Shown here: piece by piece, positions 16,231 through 25,851 of the stretch | How positions within the stretch are numbered: position 1 is the stretch's first letter | Layout of the letters: the number at the start of each line of letters is the position of its first letter | From: Planctomycetota bacterium | GTDB lineage: Bacteria > Planctomycetota > Planctomycetia > Pirellulales > Pirellulaceae | Reading direction: 5' to 3' | DNA: 37,347 nucleotides | Assembly (NCBI GenBank): GCA_027619595.1 | Contig: JAQCHP010000039.1 | Span: 1-37,347 of the forward strand | Made by a program: the position numbers and the translations under genes | Notes under the pieces: generated by a model | The model's input: only the letters and a program-made list of their open reading frames with translations | Databases searched by the model: none | What the model was told of the DNA's origin: nothing

Positions 16231-17364
16231 ATGGATCGCCAACCGCAAAATCTCAAATCGTCGCCGCATTGTGTGGTAGTTGGGGGCGGTGTTATCGGTT
16301 TGTCCATTGCCTATGAACTCGCACGGCGTCACGTGCAATGCACGATTATTGATGCTCCCCGGGCAACGACTCAGGCCTCCTGGGCCGCAGCGGGTATATT
16401 ACCGACGCCCCATACTGGGATCGGAGCCGATCCAAGCGAACCGCTGCGATTGTTGTCACATCAGATGTATGCCGAATGGTCTCGTTGGCTGCTAGAAGAA
16501 ACGGGCATTGACAATGGCTTCCGCCAATGCGGCGGACTTCACTTGGCACGCGACCCGGCAGAAGCGGCGGCGCTGGTCGCGTCCATGACAGAACTAATCG
16601 TCGATGGCGGGCGCGTCGAACGCCTGTCGACTGCAGAACTCAAGCGATGCGAACCGAACCTGCAACTCGATCGCGTGAATCACGATGCAATCTTCCGCTT
16701 ACCCGACGAGGCACAGATTCGGACCCCCCGGCACTTGACAGCACTGCGTATCGCCTGCCTGCAACGCGGGGCCCAGTGGATCACGGCGCACGTCACTGGG
16801 GTGCGCTCGCTCGATAACGGCCAAGTGCAGATATCTTATGCGAACGAAACCATTCGCTCGGACTTCGTATGTCTAGCCGGGGGCGCATGGACCGGTGAAT
16901 TCCTAAGGAACCTCGGTGTACGGACAGGTATCGAACCCATGCGAGGCCAAATGGTCCTGTGGCACCTGAAATCGCCTCTCATTGATCATGTCGTCAACGA
17001 AGGGCTCCGTTATCTGGTCAGTCGTCCCGATGGATATCTCTTGGCGGGCGCTACTGTAGACGACTCGGGATTTGATCACGAAACACGCGATCAGGACCTC
17101 AAGGATCTCGTTGCTTTCGCAGAATCTTGGCTTCCGGCTCTCGCAAACGTGGGAATTCATACAACCTGGGCCGGCTTGCGCGGAGGTTCTCGACGAGGAC
17201 GCCCCTACTTGGGTCGCATTCCCGGACAAGAAAACATTCTGGTAGCAGCCGGTCACTTCCGCAGTGGCGTGCATTTAGCCCCCGCCACAGCAATGGCCAT
17301 CGCGAATCTTCTTCTGCACGAACCTTCGCCGTTCGACCTCACTCCGTTTGGTATCCAGACTTAA
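16231..17364 (+). CDS. thiO: Glycine oxidase ThiO (FAD-dependent D-amino acid oxidase family)
   Basis: A 377-residue flavoprotein. It opens with the FAD-binding dinucleotide fold 'CVVVGGGVIGLSIAYELARR', followed by 'ASWAAAGIL', the usual second FAD contact of ThiO. Later come 'PMRGQMVLWHL', 'YLVSRPDGYLLAGATVDDSGFD', the substrate-site 'WAGLRGGSRRGRPYLG' and the C-terminal FAD motif 'GHFRSGVHLAPATAMAIANLL'. ThiO oxidises glycine to iminoacetate for the thiazole of thiamine. No other thiamine gene is in the window, so a related D-amino-acid or sarcosine-type substrate cannot be excluded. It follows the glutaredoxin-like gene by eight bases. Its 3' end overlaps the convergent glycosyltransferase gene by 26 bp. 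Confidence 0.88.
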   Translation: MDRQPQNLKSSPHCVVVGGGVIGLSIAYELARRHVQCTIIDAPRATTQASWAAAGILPTPHTGIGADPSEPLRLLSHQMYAEWSRWLLEETGIDNGFRQCGGLHLARDPAEAAALVASMTELIVDGGRVERLSTAELKRCEPNLQLDRVNHDAIFRLPDEAQIRTPRHLTALRIACLQRGAQWITAHVTGVRSLDNGQVQISYANETIRSDFVCLAGGAWTGEFLRNLGVRTGIEPMRGQMVLWHLKSPLIDHVVNEGLRYLVSRPDGYLLAGATVDDSGFDHETRDQDLKDLVAFAESWLPALANVGIHTTWAGLRGGSRRGRPYLGRIPGQENILVAAGHFRSGVHLAPATAMAIANLLLHEPSPFDLTPFGIQT

Positions 17365-18970
17365 ATGGGGGATCAGTCGCGGACGCCTCAACTTGCAATT
17401 CAAATAACCGCAAGGAACCGAACGAGTCGACCTGCCTCATTCGCCAAGCTCGCTGCCTTAATTGAAGTTGTCGCAGCACGCGATCCAAGGCGATCCCGTC
17501 GTTACTAGCACTCAGCAGCAACCAGGCCCCTGTTGCACTGTCCAACTGGACCAAATCCTCGTCCTTGAGCGGAGCGTCACTTCGTGATGCAATTGGTATT
17601 TGCATTTTCGGCGGAATACCCGTGTCGTAGATCGACCGCAGAGGAAACAGTAGGTAATCTCGCCATGCGTCCCACTCATCGATTGGGCGTGCGGTGAGCC
17701 ACGGCGTCTCGATCAGGCCGGCGTCGAGCATAATTGGCCAAGGGGCATCCTTGCGACTGGCAATCCGTGTCGCTGCCGAGGCCCAGTCCTGGTGACGGTT
17801 AGGCAACGGCCAGTCTCCGGTCCGAACAAACCGCAAAAATGTCGCACCGTGGCACCAGCACAGAACGCACAATAGGATCGCGCACTGTGACCTTCGTTTA
17901 GATGCCAAGCTGGTCACGACTCCACCCAATATCAGTGGCGCGAGCGAGGCGACCATCAGGTAGCGTCGAAAAAACAGACGTGCCCAATCCCACTCTGTCA
18001 GTACTAATGCGCCTACCATTGGCACGACAAACCAGCAAGCGGACCACAAGAGAAACGGGCTCAACTGTCGCCAATTCTCTTTGATTTCCTGCCCCAGCCC
18101 ATTTCCCCCAACACGAACGGCACGCAAACTGACATTCACCAGCCAACAGAGGCCTAGGCAAAGGCATGGCACCAGCACGTAGGATGTGATGGGGAACATT
18201 TCGATGACGCCCTGCCACGTCGGTTGCGGCACGAACAATTGCCAATTCTCGCGTCGTGCCAGTAACTCACCTAACCGCCGACCAAGCATCGCCAGCGCCG
18301 CCAGAGGAATGAGGCTTCCATACCAAAACCGGTTCTGTTGGAGAAGCGTTCGGCCCCTGGGGGTTACTACCAGAAACACAAACTCTGCCAGCACCAGCCA
18401 AACGGATGTAATGTGAGTCCACAGCAGGATGGCGGCGATACAACCCCAGCTTGCCGCCACCCTTGTGACGCGTTCTGCCTGCCACAAATTCCAGAAAATG
18501 GCCACGTGCGTCAGCGTCAAGAATTGCACCATGGCATAGGGACGCGCTTCGGACGCAAAAAAAATGAAGTCGCTGTCCAATGCGATCAGCACAGCGGTCA
18601 ATGCCGCCGCACAGCTCGACCCTGTCCACGATCGCATTAAATAGAAGGCCACTGGTACCAATACCGTTCCGCAACCGATAGACAGTCCACGCAGCGATAT
18701 CGCCGACGGGCCGACTAGGTTGGAAATCAGCCAAACGAGCGTGAAATAGACCGGTGTGGAATTTCCTTGGCGGGCGCGAAGATCGATATGCCGAAAATCA
18801 TCCGCCACAACCCAAGCCGTGTGCAATTCGTCCAACCAGAGGCTTTGGCGGGCGGCATTCCACCGCAGCCATAGCGATAGAACCGTCAGGCCCAGCACGA
18901 AGAGGAACTCGCGCCACCGTACAAATTGCACGGAACCAAGATCATTCCGGAGAAACGACAATGAGTTCAT
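17339..18970 (-). CDS. GT39-like (ArnT/PMT-type) membrane glycosyltransferase
   Basis: A 543-residue polytopic membrane protein with about ten hydrophobic segments, starting 'FLFVLGLTVLSLWLRW'. The first periplasmic loop carries 'SLWLDELHTAWV', the acidic 'DE' motif typical of GT-C enzymes that use polyprenyl-phosphate sugars. A further family-like segment is 'DSDFIFFASEARPYAM'. The soluble C-terminal portion (after about residue 420) is likely outside the membrane. The sugar and acceptor cannot be deduced. It is the last gene of a minus-strand operon; its start overlaps the end of the ExeA-like gene by 29 bp, which implies translational coupling. The operon context points to envelope polysaccharide or glycoprotein assembly. 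Confidence 0.82.
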   Translation of the reverse strand: MNSLSFLRNDLGSVQFVRWREFLFVLGLTVLSLWLRWNAARQSLWLDELHTAWVVADDFRHIDLRARQGNSTPVYFTLVWLISNLVGPSAISLRGLSIGCGTVLVPVAFYLMRSWTGSSCAAALTAVLIALDSDFIFFASEARPYAMVQFLTLTHVAIFWNLWQAERVTRVAASWGCIAAILLWTHITSVWLVLAEFVFLVVTPRGRTLLQQNRFWYGSLIPLAALAMLGRRLGELLARRENWQLFVPQPTWQGVIEMFPITSYVLVPCLCLGLCWLVNVSLRAVRVGGNGLGQEIKENWRQLSPFLLWSACWFVVPMVGALVLTEWDWARLFFRRYLMVASLAPLILGGVVTSLASKRRSQCAILLCVLCWCHGATFLRFVRTGDWPLPNRHQDWASAATRIASRKDAPWPIMLDAGLIETPWLTARPIDEWDAWRDYLLFPLRSIYDTGIPPKMQIPIASRSDAPLKDEDLVQLDSATGAWLLLSASNDGIALDRVLRQLQLRQRAWRMRQVDSFGSLRLFELQVEASATDPPFKSGYQTE

Positions 18971-19760
18971 CCGCTACCGCAGCCACATGTTCAGCGTCGA
19001 TTTCTTGACGCTCATCTGCGTAAGCGATCAACATACTCAAGTCACAGATACGATTAATTCGTCGCGGCGTACCTTGCGATATTTCAAATACTGTGTCCAG
19101 TGCCGCATCGGTAAAAATGGGCTGCCTTGCTCTCGCGGCCCGCAATCGATGTTGAACGTACCCCGCAGTCTCATCGGCCGACAAAGATCGCAGCAGACAT
19201 TTTACTGCCAGACGCTCTTCGAGTGCCGGCATCCGCTCGACAAGTGTCAGCAGTGACGGTTGACCGGCCAACACAATCGTCAGGTGTGGGCTCCCGTTTC
19301 GCCCCAAGTTTAACAACAATCGAACCATTTCCAGATGTTCGCGTGAGTCAAGCAAGTGAGCTTCGTCAAGCACCAAGATAGCGTGTTTACCCTCTTCCGT
19401 ATTTTGCGCCAGGAACGCAGTGAGTCGCAGAAGTCGTTCATGGGGTGGCAACTCGTCCACACTCGATTGCCGGGTAATTTCTGCGCATACCAACGCCAGC
19501 AATTCGGGGGCTGGCAGACGCGGATAGACCACACTCACCTGCGGCTGGTATTCTGTGGGTAGTCGTCGCAAGAGATCTCCCAACAGCAGCGTCTTGCCAA
19601 GCCCAGCAGCGCCGGACAACAAAGCTGCTCCACGTTGCTGCTCGATCACGTACCGCAGTTTTAACAATGCCCCTTGATGAGATTCACTGGGATAATACAG
19701 GGACTCGTGAAACGTGCTCTCAAATGGTTTGCAGGTCAAGCTCCAATGCGATTCGTACAT
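18942..19760 (-). CDS. ExeA-like AAA ATPase
   Basis: I chose the ATG at 19760 (272 residues) because homology starts with 'MYESHWSLTCKPFESTFHES' and AAAGGG lies six bases upstream; the frame itself is open to 19916. Walker A is 'GAAGLGKT' (residues 50-57), Walker B 'AILVLDEAHLL' (about 127-137), then 'LTIVLAGQPSL' (sensor-1 region) and 'SQGTPRRINRICDLSMLIAYA' (sensor-2 region). This is the ExeA/GspA ATPase type, first known from type II secretion but also widespread beside polysaccharide-biosynthesis genes. There is no GspB or secretin gene here, and the neighbours are a CpsD-like ATPase and a glycosyltransferase, so a role in glycan export or assembly is the better guess. Confidence 0.85.
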   Translation of the reverse strand: MYESHWSLTCKPFESTFHESLYYPSESHQGALLKLRYVIEQQRGAALLSGAAGLGKTLLLGDLLRRLPTEYQPQVSVVYPRLPAPELLALVCAEITRQSSVDELPPHERLLRLTAFLAQNTEEGKHAILVLDEAHLLDSREHLEMVRLLLNLGRNGSPHLTIVLAGQPSLLTLVERMPALEERLAVKCLLRSLSADETAGYVQHRLRAARARQPIFTDAALDTVFEISQGTPRRINRICDLSMLIAYADERQEIDAEHVAAVADELIVVSPE

Positions 19761-19795
19761 TCGAAACCCTTTCGCTGTGAATTGTTTGACGAAAT

Positions 19796-20710
19796 CTACG
19801 CGGCGAAATTTCTTGCCACGCCCAATACGGCCAATCCGGCCGCACGCATTTGACTTTGTGCGTGTGTTACTTCCGCATCGCTGGTAACGCGTGGATCGCG
19901 AACAACAATCCAACATAGTGAAGGGTCATGGGGTTCCGACCACTCGGCACTCTCCACTTCCGTTACAAGCGGTGCATCGACGACGACCAGCTCAAAATCT
20001 CGTCGTGCTGCTCGCATCAATCGCGTCGGCTGCCAATTCTGAGCCTCCACTGCGTGCGAGAGCGGAACTACCGTTAGCTGTTCTTCCAGGGCATGGATGG
20101 AAACTCGTGCCAGATCCTCCGGTGATTCCGTCCATCCGCTAGGGGCGAGCAGGCCCAAGGCTGTCGCGAGGCCGGGGTTCGCACGGTCGGCATCCACCAA
20201 CGCGACATGAATCCCCAATTGAGCCGCCTGGCGCGCTAGTACACAGGCCGTCGTGGTCCGTCCCTCCCCATGGTGGCAACTGGTAACCGCCACCACATGA
20301 CGCCGGCCTGGGTTCTCGCGTAGAAAATAAACAAATTGCTCCACGGCATCTGCCGCAGTTTGCAGAAGGTCTTTCACCACCGCGGGCCACGCCAGTCGGT
20401 CGACTTCCCAGCCGTAACTGCTGTCCCTTTCGGGTGCGACCAAGTTTTCCGGCGTAACGATCTCGCGGTGCGAGATCAGTTCCTCGTGCAGGACGGAATT
20501 GTCGTGAGCAGCCGCGCCGTACTGCGATTGCGCTGGAACGTGCGATCTCTCCTCGTCCGTAGCAGTGTCCGACTCAACGGGAGTCGCCGATATCCTCGGA
20601 AACTTCACCACGCGTTCCGCCACGGGCTGGGCTCGCAGCAAACTCGGAACAGCGCTATGGGACGACCCGCCATGGAACGCGCGAATGAGTGCCCTGTCAA
20701 TGTTTGTCAT
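19796..20710 (-). CDS. CpsD/ParA-like ATPase with modified Walker A
   Basis: A 304-residue protein. The first 100 residues look disordered. The ATPase part begins near residue 137 with 'HVVAVTSCHHGEGRTTTACV' (Walker A), 'HVALVDADRANPGLATALG' (Walker A', DxD) and 'FELVVVDAPLV' (Walker B). This is the layout of BY-kinase cytoplasmic domains (CpsD/CapB) that control capsule polymerisation. Two features differ from the norm: the Walker A Lys is replaced by Arg (GEGRTT instead of GEGKST), and there is no C-terminal tyrosine cluster. It may therefore be a weak or non-kinase regulator. Its start overlaps the stop of the upstream gene (ATGA at 20707-20710), and the ExeA-like gene follows after 35 bases. 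Confidence 0.8.
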   Translation of the reverse strand: MTNIDRALIRAFHGGSSHSAVPSLLRAQPVAERVVKFPRISATPVESDTATDEERSHVPAQSQYGAAAHDNSVLHEELISHREIVTPENLVAPERDSSYGWEVDRLAWPAVVKDLLQTAADAVEQFVYFLRENPGRRHVVAVTSCHHGEGRTTTACVLARQAAQLGIHVALVDADRANPGLATALGLLAPSGWTESPEDLARVSIHALEEQLTVVPLSHAVEAQNWQPTRLMRAARRDFELVVVDAPLVTEVESAEWSEPHDPSLCWIVVRDPRVTSDAEVTHAQSQMRAAGLAVLGVARNFAA

Positions 20711-21882
20711 CGGATGGTTCCCGTGGGGACGCGCCCTATCTGCCCCTGCAACTGCGTGGCAGGAACACTGTTCGAGGGTTGAGCATTGGTTTGCGGATAC
20801 AATGATGCAGATCCTGCACCATGAGGCTGCTGCGGATTTAACTGCAAGTACGGCATCTCTGCCGGATACAGATACGTGTCGGGACTTGTCTGTGGGTATC
20901 CGGTGGAACTCAGGGCTGCAGCGGTAACAGGGCTTCCGGAACTAACGGCTGACTGCCGCGGATCAGGTAAAGCAGCTTGTGCGGGCGGTGCTACCGGCAA
21001 TGCTGGATACGCGGTCTCAGGATAACTCGTAGTCGTCGGTACGGAGCCCGATTGTCCCAGAGACATTCCGCCGTCCGTGGGATTAGACGCAGTAACAGCA
21101 GTAGGAGGTAATGCTGGTACGAACGAATTCGCCGCGGCCGGATTGCTTGTGACAACAGGGCTCGTTGCGACTGGCGACGATTCAGTAACTTCGAGCGTGG
21201 GCGGAGGTTCCATGGACGGCAGGGCAGGGTGCACTTCAGTGGCGGTCGCCGCCTTAGTCGCATCCGACTGCGCAACAGGTGCGATCGGCTGTTCCGTTGT
21301 CGCTGGGGCGGAACTAGGTGGCGCACCTACGGACTTCCGCGCTGGCGTGTTTGCGTCCGCCACGGAATTCTCCGGTACTTCTACATTCGCCTTTCGCATG
21401 GATACGACAACAAACCACAAAGCGAGAAGAGTCACCGCGATGACCCCTGTCCTTTTTAGCCGAGTGGGCAGCGTACCGAAACGGATCGCGGGTGAAATCG
21501 TGACTTCGGCATCGGCGGAGGTTGAAGAATGGTTTGCTGCCGAATTCCCGGAAATGGCTTCGCCGACAGTTTCCACTCGTTCGTCACATGCGGGCGCAGC
21601 CACACCAACCGTGTTGTGCGTTTCGGTCTCCTCGCTCAGATGACCATCCGTTGGCAAAATCCGTACCATCTGTACGGATTTTTGCTTTTCCAAGGTGGCA
21701 CGTGACGAGGGCGTCCCCAATTCGTCCCTTAAGCTCGCCTGCGAACGGGCTTCCAGCATTTCGGCAAAGGCCGCTTTTTGTCTGGCAACCATGCTGGCGG
21801 GAGAAACGTCCGGCAATGATAGCAAGCTACGATGCGAAATTGCGTCCGGCTTACGTCCGTGATGTAACGAGTTATCCGGCAT
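20707..21882 (-). CDS. Single-span membrane protein with Pro/Ala/Thr-rich extracytoplasmic tail
   Basis: I chose the ATG at 21882 because AAGGAG lies eight bases upstream; the frame extends to a TTG at 21930. The 391-residue product has a cytoplasmic N-terminal part (about 1-144, including the helical 'MVARQKAAFAEMLEARSQA'). One membrane helix follows at about 145-162 ('TGVIAVTLLALWFVVVSMRK'), then a long tail of Pro, Ala, Ser, Thr and Val without a recognisable fold. The topology resembles periplasm-spanning or scaffold proteins paired with ATPases, but no GspB or Wzz domain can be named. It is the first gene of the operon and is coupled by an ATGA overlap to the CpsD-like gene, so it may anchor that ATPase or the ExeA-like ATPase at the membrane (inference). 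Confidence 0.75.
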   Translation of the reverse strand: MPDNSLHHGRKPDAISHRSLLSLPDVSPASMVARQKAAFAEMLEARSQASLRDELGTPSSRATLEKQKSVQMVRILPTDGHLSEETETHNTVGVAAPACDERVETVGEAISGNSAANHSSTSADAEVTISPAIRFGTLPTRLKRTGVIAVTLLALWFVVVSMRKANVEVPENSVADANTPARKSVGAPPSSAPATTEQPIAPVAQSDATKAATATEVHPALPSMEPPPTLEVTESSPVATSPVVTSNPAAANSFVPALPPTAVTASNPTDGGMSLGQSGSVPTTTSYPETAYPALPVAPPAQAALPDPRQSAVSSGSPVTAAALSSTGYPQTSPDTYLYPAEMPYLQLNPQQPHGAGSASLYPQTNAQPSNSVPATQLQGQIGRVPTGTIR

Positions 21883-22007
21883 TCTTTTCGCTCCTTCGGT
21901 ACCATGCCATCTGACGGGCTCGCCATCCAACGAGTGACCCGAAGAGTGAATCGGCTCCCAACGTGCCGATCTTGAGCATCAGGCAAAAAATAGCGATTAT
22001 GCGGCGA

Positions 22008-22039
22008 CCCCAGAGCGGTGCATATGTGCCGCTGCGGGG
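22008..22039. promoter_or_regulatory. Long hairpin in the metH upstream region
   Basis: AGCGGTGCATATGTGCCGCT (22014-22033) is self-complementary, with two G-U wobbles if transcribed. It is extended by CCCC/GGGG (22008-22011 and 22036-22039) across a two-base mismatch. It lies about 125 bases before the metH start and is not followed by a T run, so it is not a terminator for plus-strand transcription. It could be an operator dyad or an RNA leader element. I found no cobalamin-riboswitch B12 box in 21883-22161, and no ribosome binding site before the metH ATG. Confidence 0.5.
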
Positions 22040-22161
22040 CAACTATTCGCAGTCAGAGCCGCATTCAGCTATACTCGTGCTTTCGTCGGCGGATCCCGAT
22101 CGACGATTGGCACCCATTGCCCCTCAATTCCTCTCCTTTCTACAAGCCCTAGCATCTGTCC

Positions 22162-25100
22162 ATGGCCCAAAACATCCCGTCCGCTACAACCCTTGCTCAG
22201 CAATTGGCCAGCCGAATCTTGATTCTCGACGGCGCTATGGGCACAATGGTCCAGGCCCTTGGTCTCCAAGAATCGGATATTCGCGGCGATCGCTTCCGTG
22301 ACCACCGACCTGACAAGGATCTGAAGAACTTCGCCGATGTACTTTGTCTCACTCAACCCGATGCCGTAACCGAAATCCACCGGTGTTATCTCGCCGCGGG
22401 CGCGGATATTATCACTACCAATACGTTTGGTGCCAGTCCGATCGGTGCGTTGGAGTTCGACCTACCCGCTAGTCTTGTGGCAGAAGTCAATTTCGCGGCG
22501 GTAGCCTGTGCACGTAAGGCTGCCAATATGTTTCACGATCGCCCCCGGTTCGTTGCGGGCTCGATCGGCCCCACGACCAAACAAACGGCCATCTCCACCC
22601 GCGTTGACGACCCGGCGCATCGCGATGTCACGTTTCGCGAAATGGAAGAATCGTATTACGCTCAAATTAAGGCCTTGGTAGAGGCCGGTGTCGACATCCT
22701 CATGCCGGAAACGGTGATTGATACCCTTAATCTGAAGGCCTGCCTGTATGCCATCGCAAGGTACACCGAAGCAGCGGGCACCTCCGTGCCGGTGATGGCA
22801 TCCGGTGCATTCATGGAAGGTGGCGCTACGTTTGTCTCAGGGCAACTGGTCGAAGCATTTTGGAACTCCATCTCCCATTTCCCACTTTTTTCGGTCGGCA
22901 TGAATTGCGCCTTAGGTCCGCGCGCGATGCGTCCTCACCTAGAAGAGCTATCACGGGTAGCTACCGTTCCGGTTAGCTGCCATCCCAACGCGGGGCTACC
23001 GAATGAAATGGGGCAATTCGATCTTGGCCCGGAAGAAATGGCGGGCCTGATCGCTGAATTCGCGCGCAGTGGCTGGGTTAATATTGTCGGTGGATGCTGC
23101 GGCACGACCCCGGCACATATCGAAGCGATGGCAGCCGCTGTACAAGGCATTCCCCCGCGCCAGATACCAACCGTCGAACACTGGACCCGCCTTAGCGGCA
23201 CGCACCCTTATACGATTCGCCCCGATGCAAATTTCGTCATGATCGGCGAACGGACGAACGTCACCGGTTCCCGCAAGTTTGCCCGCCTGATTCGCGAAGG
23301 CAACTACGAAGAGGCCCTCGATATTGCCCGACAACAGGTCGTTGGAGGTGCCAACATCATTGATATCAACGTCGACGAAGGAATGCTCGATAGCGAAGCC
23401 GAAATGACAAAGTACCTGCGCCTTATCGCGGGAGAAGCCGACGTAGCCCAAGTTCCGGTCATGATTGACAGTTCCAAATGGTCAGTTCTCGAGGCTGGAC
23501 TTCAAGCCGTTCAAGGCAAGTCGATCGTCAATTCAATTAGCCTCAAGGAAGGTGAGTCCGAGTTCTTGCGATTGGCCAAGGAAGTTCGTCGCTACGGCGC
23601 GGCCGTCGTCGTCATGGCATTTGACGAAACGGGCCAAGCGACCACCGTTGACCATAAGGTGGCGATTTGCCAGCGCGCCTTCAAGCTACTGACCGAACAC
23701 GTCGGATTCCCGCCGGAAGACATTATTTTCGATCCCAATATTCTCACGGTCGCAACGGGAATGGAGGAACATAACGACTACGCGCGTCACTTTATTGACG
23801 CCGTCCGAGAAATCAAACTAGCCTGTCCCGGCACAAAAATCTCGGGTGGTGTGAGCAATATCTCTTTCTCTTTTCGCGGCAATGATCGCGTGCGCGAGGC
23901 CATGCACGCAGCGTTTTTGTACCACGCCATCCAAGCGGGGATGGATATGGGCATCGTCAATCCTGGCCAACTAGAAGTCTACGAACAAATTGAGCCGACA
24001 TTACTGGAACGAGTCGAAGACGTCCTGCTCAATCGTCGGCCGGACGCTACCGAGCGGCTTATCGAACATGCTGGCAGCCTCCGCGCAGACACTCGGACGG
24101 CCGCAATAGAAGACGAAGCTTGGCGCAGTGGCTCAGTCCAGGAACGATTATGCCACGCCCTGCTCAAGGGGGTCGTCAAATATATTGACGAAGATGCCGA
24201 AGAAGCACGACAAACATACGCCACTTGCCTGGAAATTATCGAAGGACCGCTGATGCAAGGGATGAGTATCGTAGGCGACCTTTTCGGAGCGGGAAAAATG
24301 TTCCTGCCTCAAGTCGTCAAGTCGGCGCGGGTGATGAAGAAGGCTGTGGCCTACCTGGAACCCTTCATGGAACAGGAAAAGCTCGCCTTAGGGCAGCAAG
24401 CTCAAACAGCTCGTGGTCGCATCGTCCTGGCGACTGTCAAAGGCGACGTTCACGATATTGGAAAGAACATTGTCGGGGTTGTGCTGGGGTGCAACAATTA
24501 TGAAATAATCGACCTGGGGGTCATGACTCCAGCCAATCGAATTCTGGACGTCGCGTTGGAGAAACAAGCGGATATTGTTGGACTCTCTGGGCTCATCACT
24601 CCCAGTCTCGATGAAATGGTGCATGTTGCCAAGGAAATGCAACGCCGCGGTATGCAGGTCCCACTCTTGATTGGCGGAGCCACCACGAGCGCCAAGCATA
24701 CAGCTGTGAAAATTGCGCCTCATTACAATGCACCGACCGTCCATGTCTACGATGCATCACGGAGCGTCGGAGTCGTAGAACGGTTATTAACGAAGGATAA
24801 AGACGCACACGAGGTCTATCTCAGCGAAAATCGGCAACTCCAGGCGGAACTCGTCGCGTCTTACCAGAAGAAGTCTGCAACATTGGTATCCTATCGCGAC
24901 GCCTATGCGCAGCGACTTGCTACCGATTGGTCGCGGGTGCGCATTGACCGGCCGTCTTTCCTTGGAATAAGGGAATTACCAGATGTACCGTTGAAAGAAC
25001 TCGTCCCCTACATCGACTGGTCACCCTTTTTCATGGCATGGGAATTAAAAGGGAAATTTCCTCGGATATTCGACGACGCGATTGTGGGTAAAGAAGCACG

Positions 25101-25851
25101 ACGCTTGTACGACGATGCTCAGTCCATGATCAAGCAAATGCAGGACCAGGCGACAATCAAAGCTCGCGGAGTGTACGGCTTTTGGCCTGCCGCCAGTGAT
25201 GGCGACGATATCGTCGTCTACTCCGATGAGAACCGCAATCACGAACAAGCACGTTTCCACATGTTACGGCAACAGTGGCAGCGGCAAGGCCAAACCGAAT
25301 ACTGCAGCTTGGCGGATTTTATCGCGCCGATGTCCAGCGAACGAGCAGACTTTCTCGGGGCGTTTGCCGTAACGACTGGAATTGGCATCGACTCGCTAGT
25401 CGATGCGTACGAAAAAGACCATGACGACTACTCAGCTATTTTGGTCAAGGCAATCGCGGATCGGTTCGCCGAAGCGATGGCGGAATGGCTCCATGCGCAG
25501 GCTCGACGTGATTGGGGATATGGGTGTGAAGAACAATTCACGACAGAACAACTCATTGAAGAATCGTATCGAGGCATACGTCCGGCACACGGCTATCCAG
25601 CATGCCCTGACCATACCGAGAAGCGTATTCTTTTCGATCTCTTGTCACCGGATACGCATGCCGGAATTACGCTCACCGAGAATTATGCCATGTGGCCAGC
25701 CGCGAGCGTGAGCGGACTCTATTTCGCACACCCCAACGCCAGATACTTTGCCGTGGGTCCTATCGGTCGGGACCAAGTTGAAAACTATGCCGCACGCAAA
25801 GGGATCTCATTGCCCGAGGCCGAACGCTGGTTGGCACCCAACCTGAATTGA
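22162..25851 (+). CDS. metH: Cobalamin-dependent methionine synthase
   Basis: Transfers the methyl group of methyltetrahydrofolate to homocysteine through cobalamin. At 1229 residues it is the full four-module size. The homocysteine domain starts '[19 protein letters not shown]', with zinc ligands Cys249 ('GMNCALG') and Cys312-Cys313 ('[10 protein letters not shown]'). The pterin domain has '[16 protein letters not shown]' and '[18 protein letters not shown]'. The cobalamin module has '[20 protein letters not shown]', with the cobalt-ligating His764, then '[15 protein letters not shown]' and '[17 protein letters not shown]'. The C-terminal AdoMet-binding reactivation domain contains '[18 protein letters not shown]' and '[16 protein letters not shown]'. 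All key residues are present. It is monocistronic; no metF is adjacent. Confidence 0.98.
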   Translation: MAQNIPSATTLAQQLASRILILDGAMGTMVQALGLQESDIRGDRFRDHRPDKDLKNFADVLCLTQPDAVTEIHRCYLAAGADIITTNTFGASPIGALEFDLPASLVAEVNFAAVACARKAANMFHDRPRFVAGSIGPTTKQTAISTRVDDPAHRDVTFREMEESYYAQIKALVEAGVDILMPETVIDTLNLKACLYAIARYTEAAGTSVPVMASGAFMEGGATFVSGQLVEAFWNSISHFPLFSVGMNCALGPRAMRPHLEELSRVATVPVSCHPNAGLPNEMGQFDLGPEEMAGLIAEFARSGWVNIVGGCCGTTPAHIEAMAAAVQGIPPRQIPTVEHWTRLSGTHPYTIRPDANFVMIGERTNVTGSRKFARLIREGNYEEALDIARQQVVGGANIIDINVDEGMLDSEAEMTKYLRLIAGEADVAQVPVMIDSSKWSVLEAGLQAVQGKSIVNSISLKEGESEFLRLAKEVRRYGAAVVVMAFDETGQATTVDHKVAICQRAFKLLTEHVGFPPEDIIFDPNILTVATGMEEHNDYARHFIDAVREIKLACPGTKISGGVSNISFSFRGNDRVREAMHAAFLYHAIQAGMDMGIVNPGQLEVYEQIEPTLLERVEDVLLNRRPDATERLIEHAGSLRADTRTAAIEDEAWRSGSVQERLCHALLKGVVKYIDEDAEEARQTYATCLEIIEGPLMQGMSIVGDLFGAGKMFLPQVVKSARVMKKAVAYLEPFMEQEKLALGQQAQTARGRIVLATVKGDVHDIGKNIVGVVLGCNNYEIIDLGVMTPANRILDVALEKQADIVGLSGLITPSLDEMVHVAKEMQRRGMQVPLLIGGATTSAKHTAVKIAPHYNAPTVHVYDASRSVGVVERLLTKDKDAHEVYLSENRQLQAELVASYQKKSATLVSYRDAYAQRLATDWSRVRIDRPSFLGIRELPDVPLKELVPYIDWSPFFMAWELKGKFPRIFDDAIVGKEARRLYDDAQSMIKQMQDQATIKARGVYGFWPAASDGDDIVVYSDENRNHEQARFHMLRQQWQRQGQTEYCSLADFIAPMSSERADFLGAFAVTTGIGIDSLVDAYEKDHDDYSAILVKAIADRFAEAMAEWLHAQARRDWGYGCEEQFTTEQLIEESYRGIRPAHGYPACPDHTEKRILFDLLSPDTHAGITLTENYAMWPAASVSGLYFAHPNARYFAVGPIGRDQVENYAARKGISLPEAERWLAPNLN

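Noticed and set aside
17127-17465. 112-codon plus-strand frame across the end of thiO
   Set aside because: Out of frame with thiO and antisense to the glycosyltransferase; its composition is typical of a shadow frame.
18942-19916. ExeA-like protein starting at 19916
   Set aside because: The extra 52 residues overlap the CpsD-like gene and look like frame noise; the ATG at 19760 has a good ribosome site and the conserved start.
21883-22161. Cobalamin or SAM riboswitch before metH
   Set aside because: No B12 box or SAM-riboswitch core could be recognised; only an unassigned hairpin is present.
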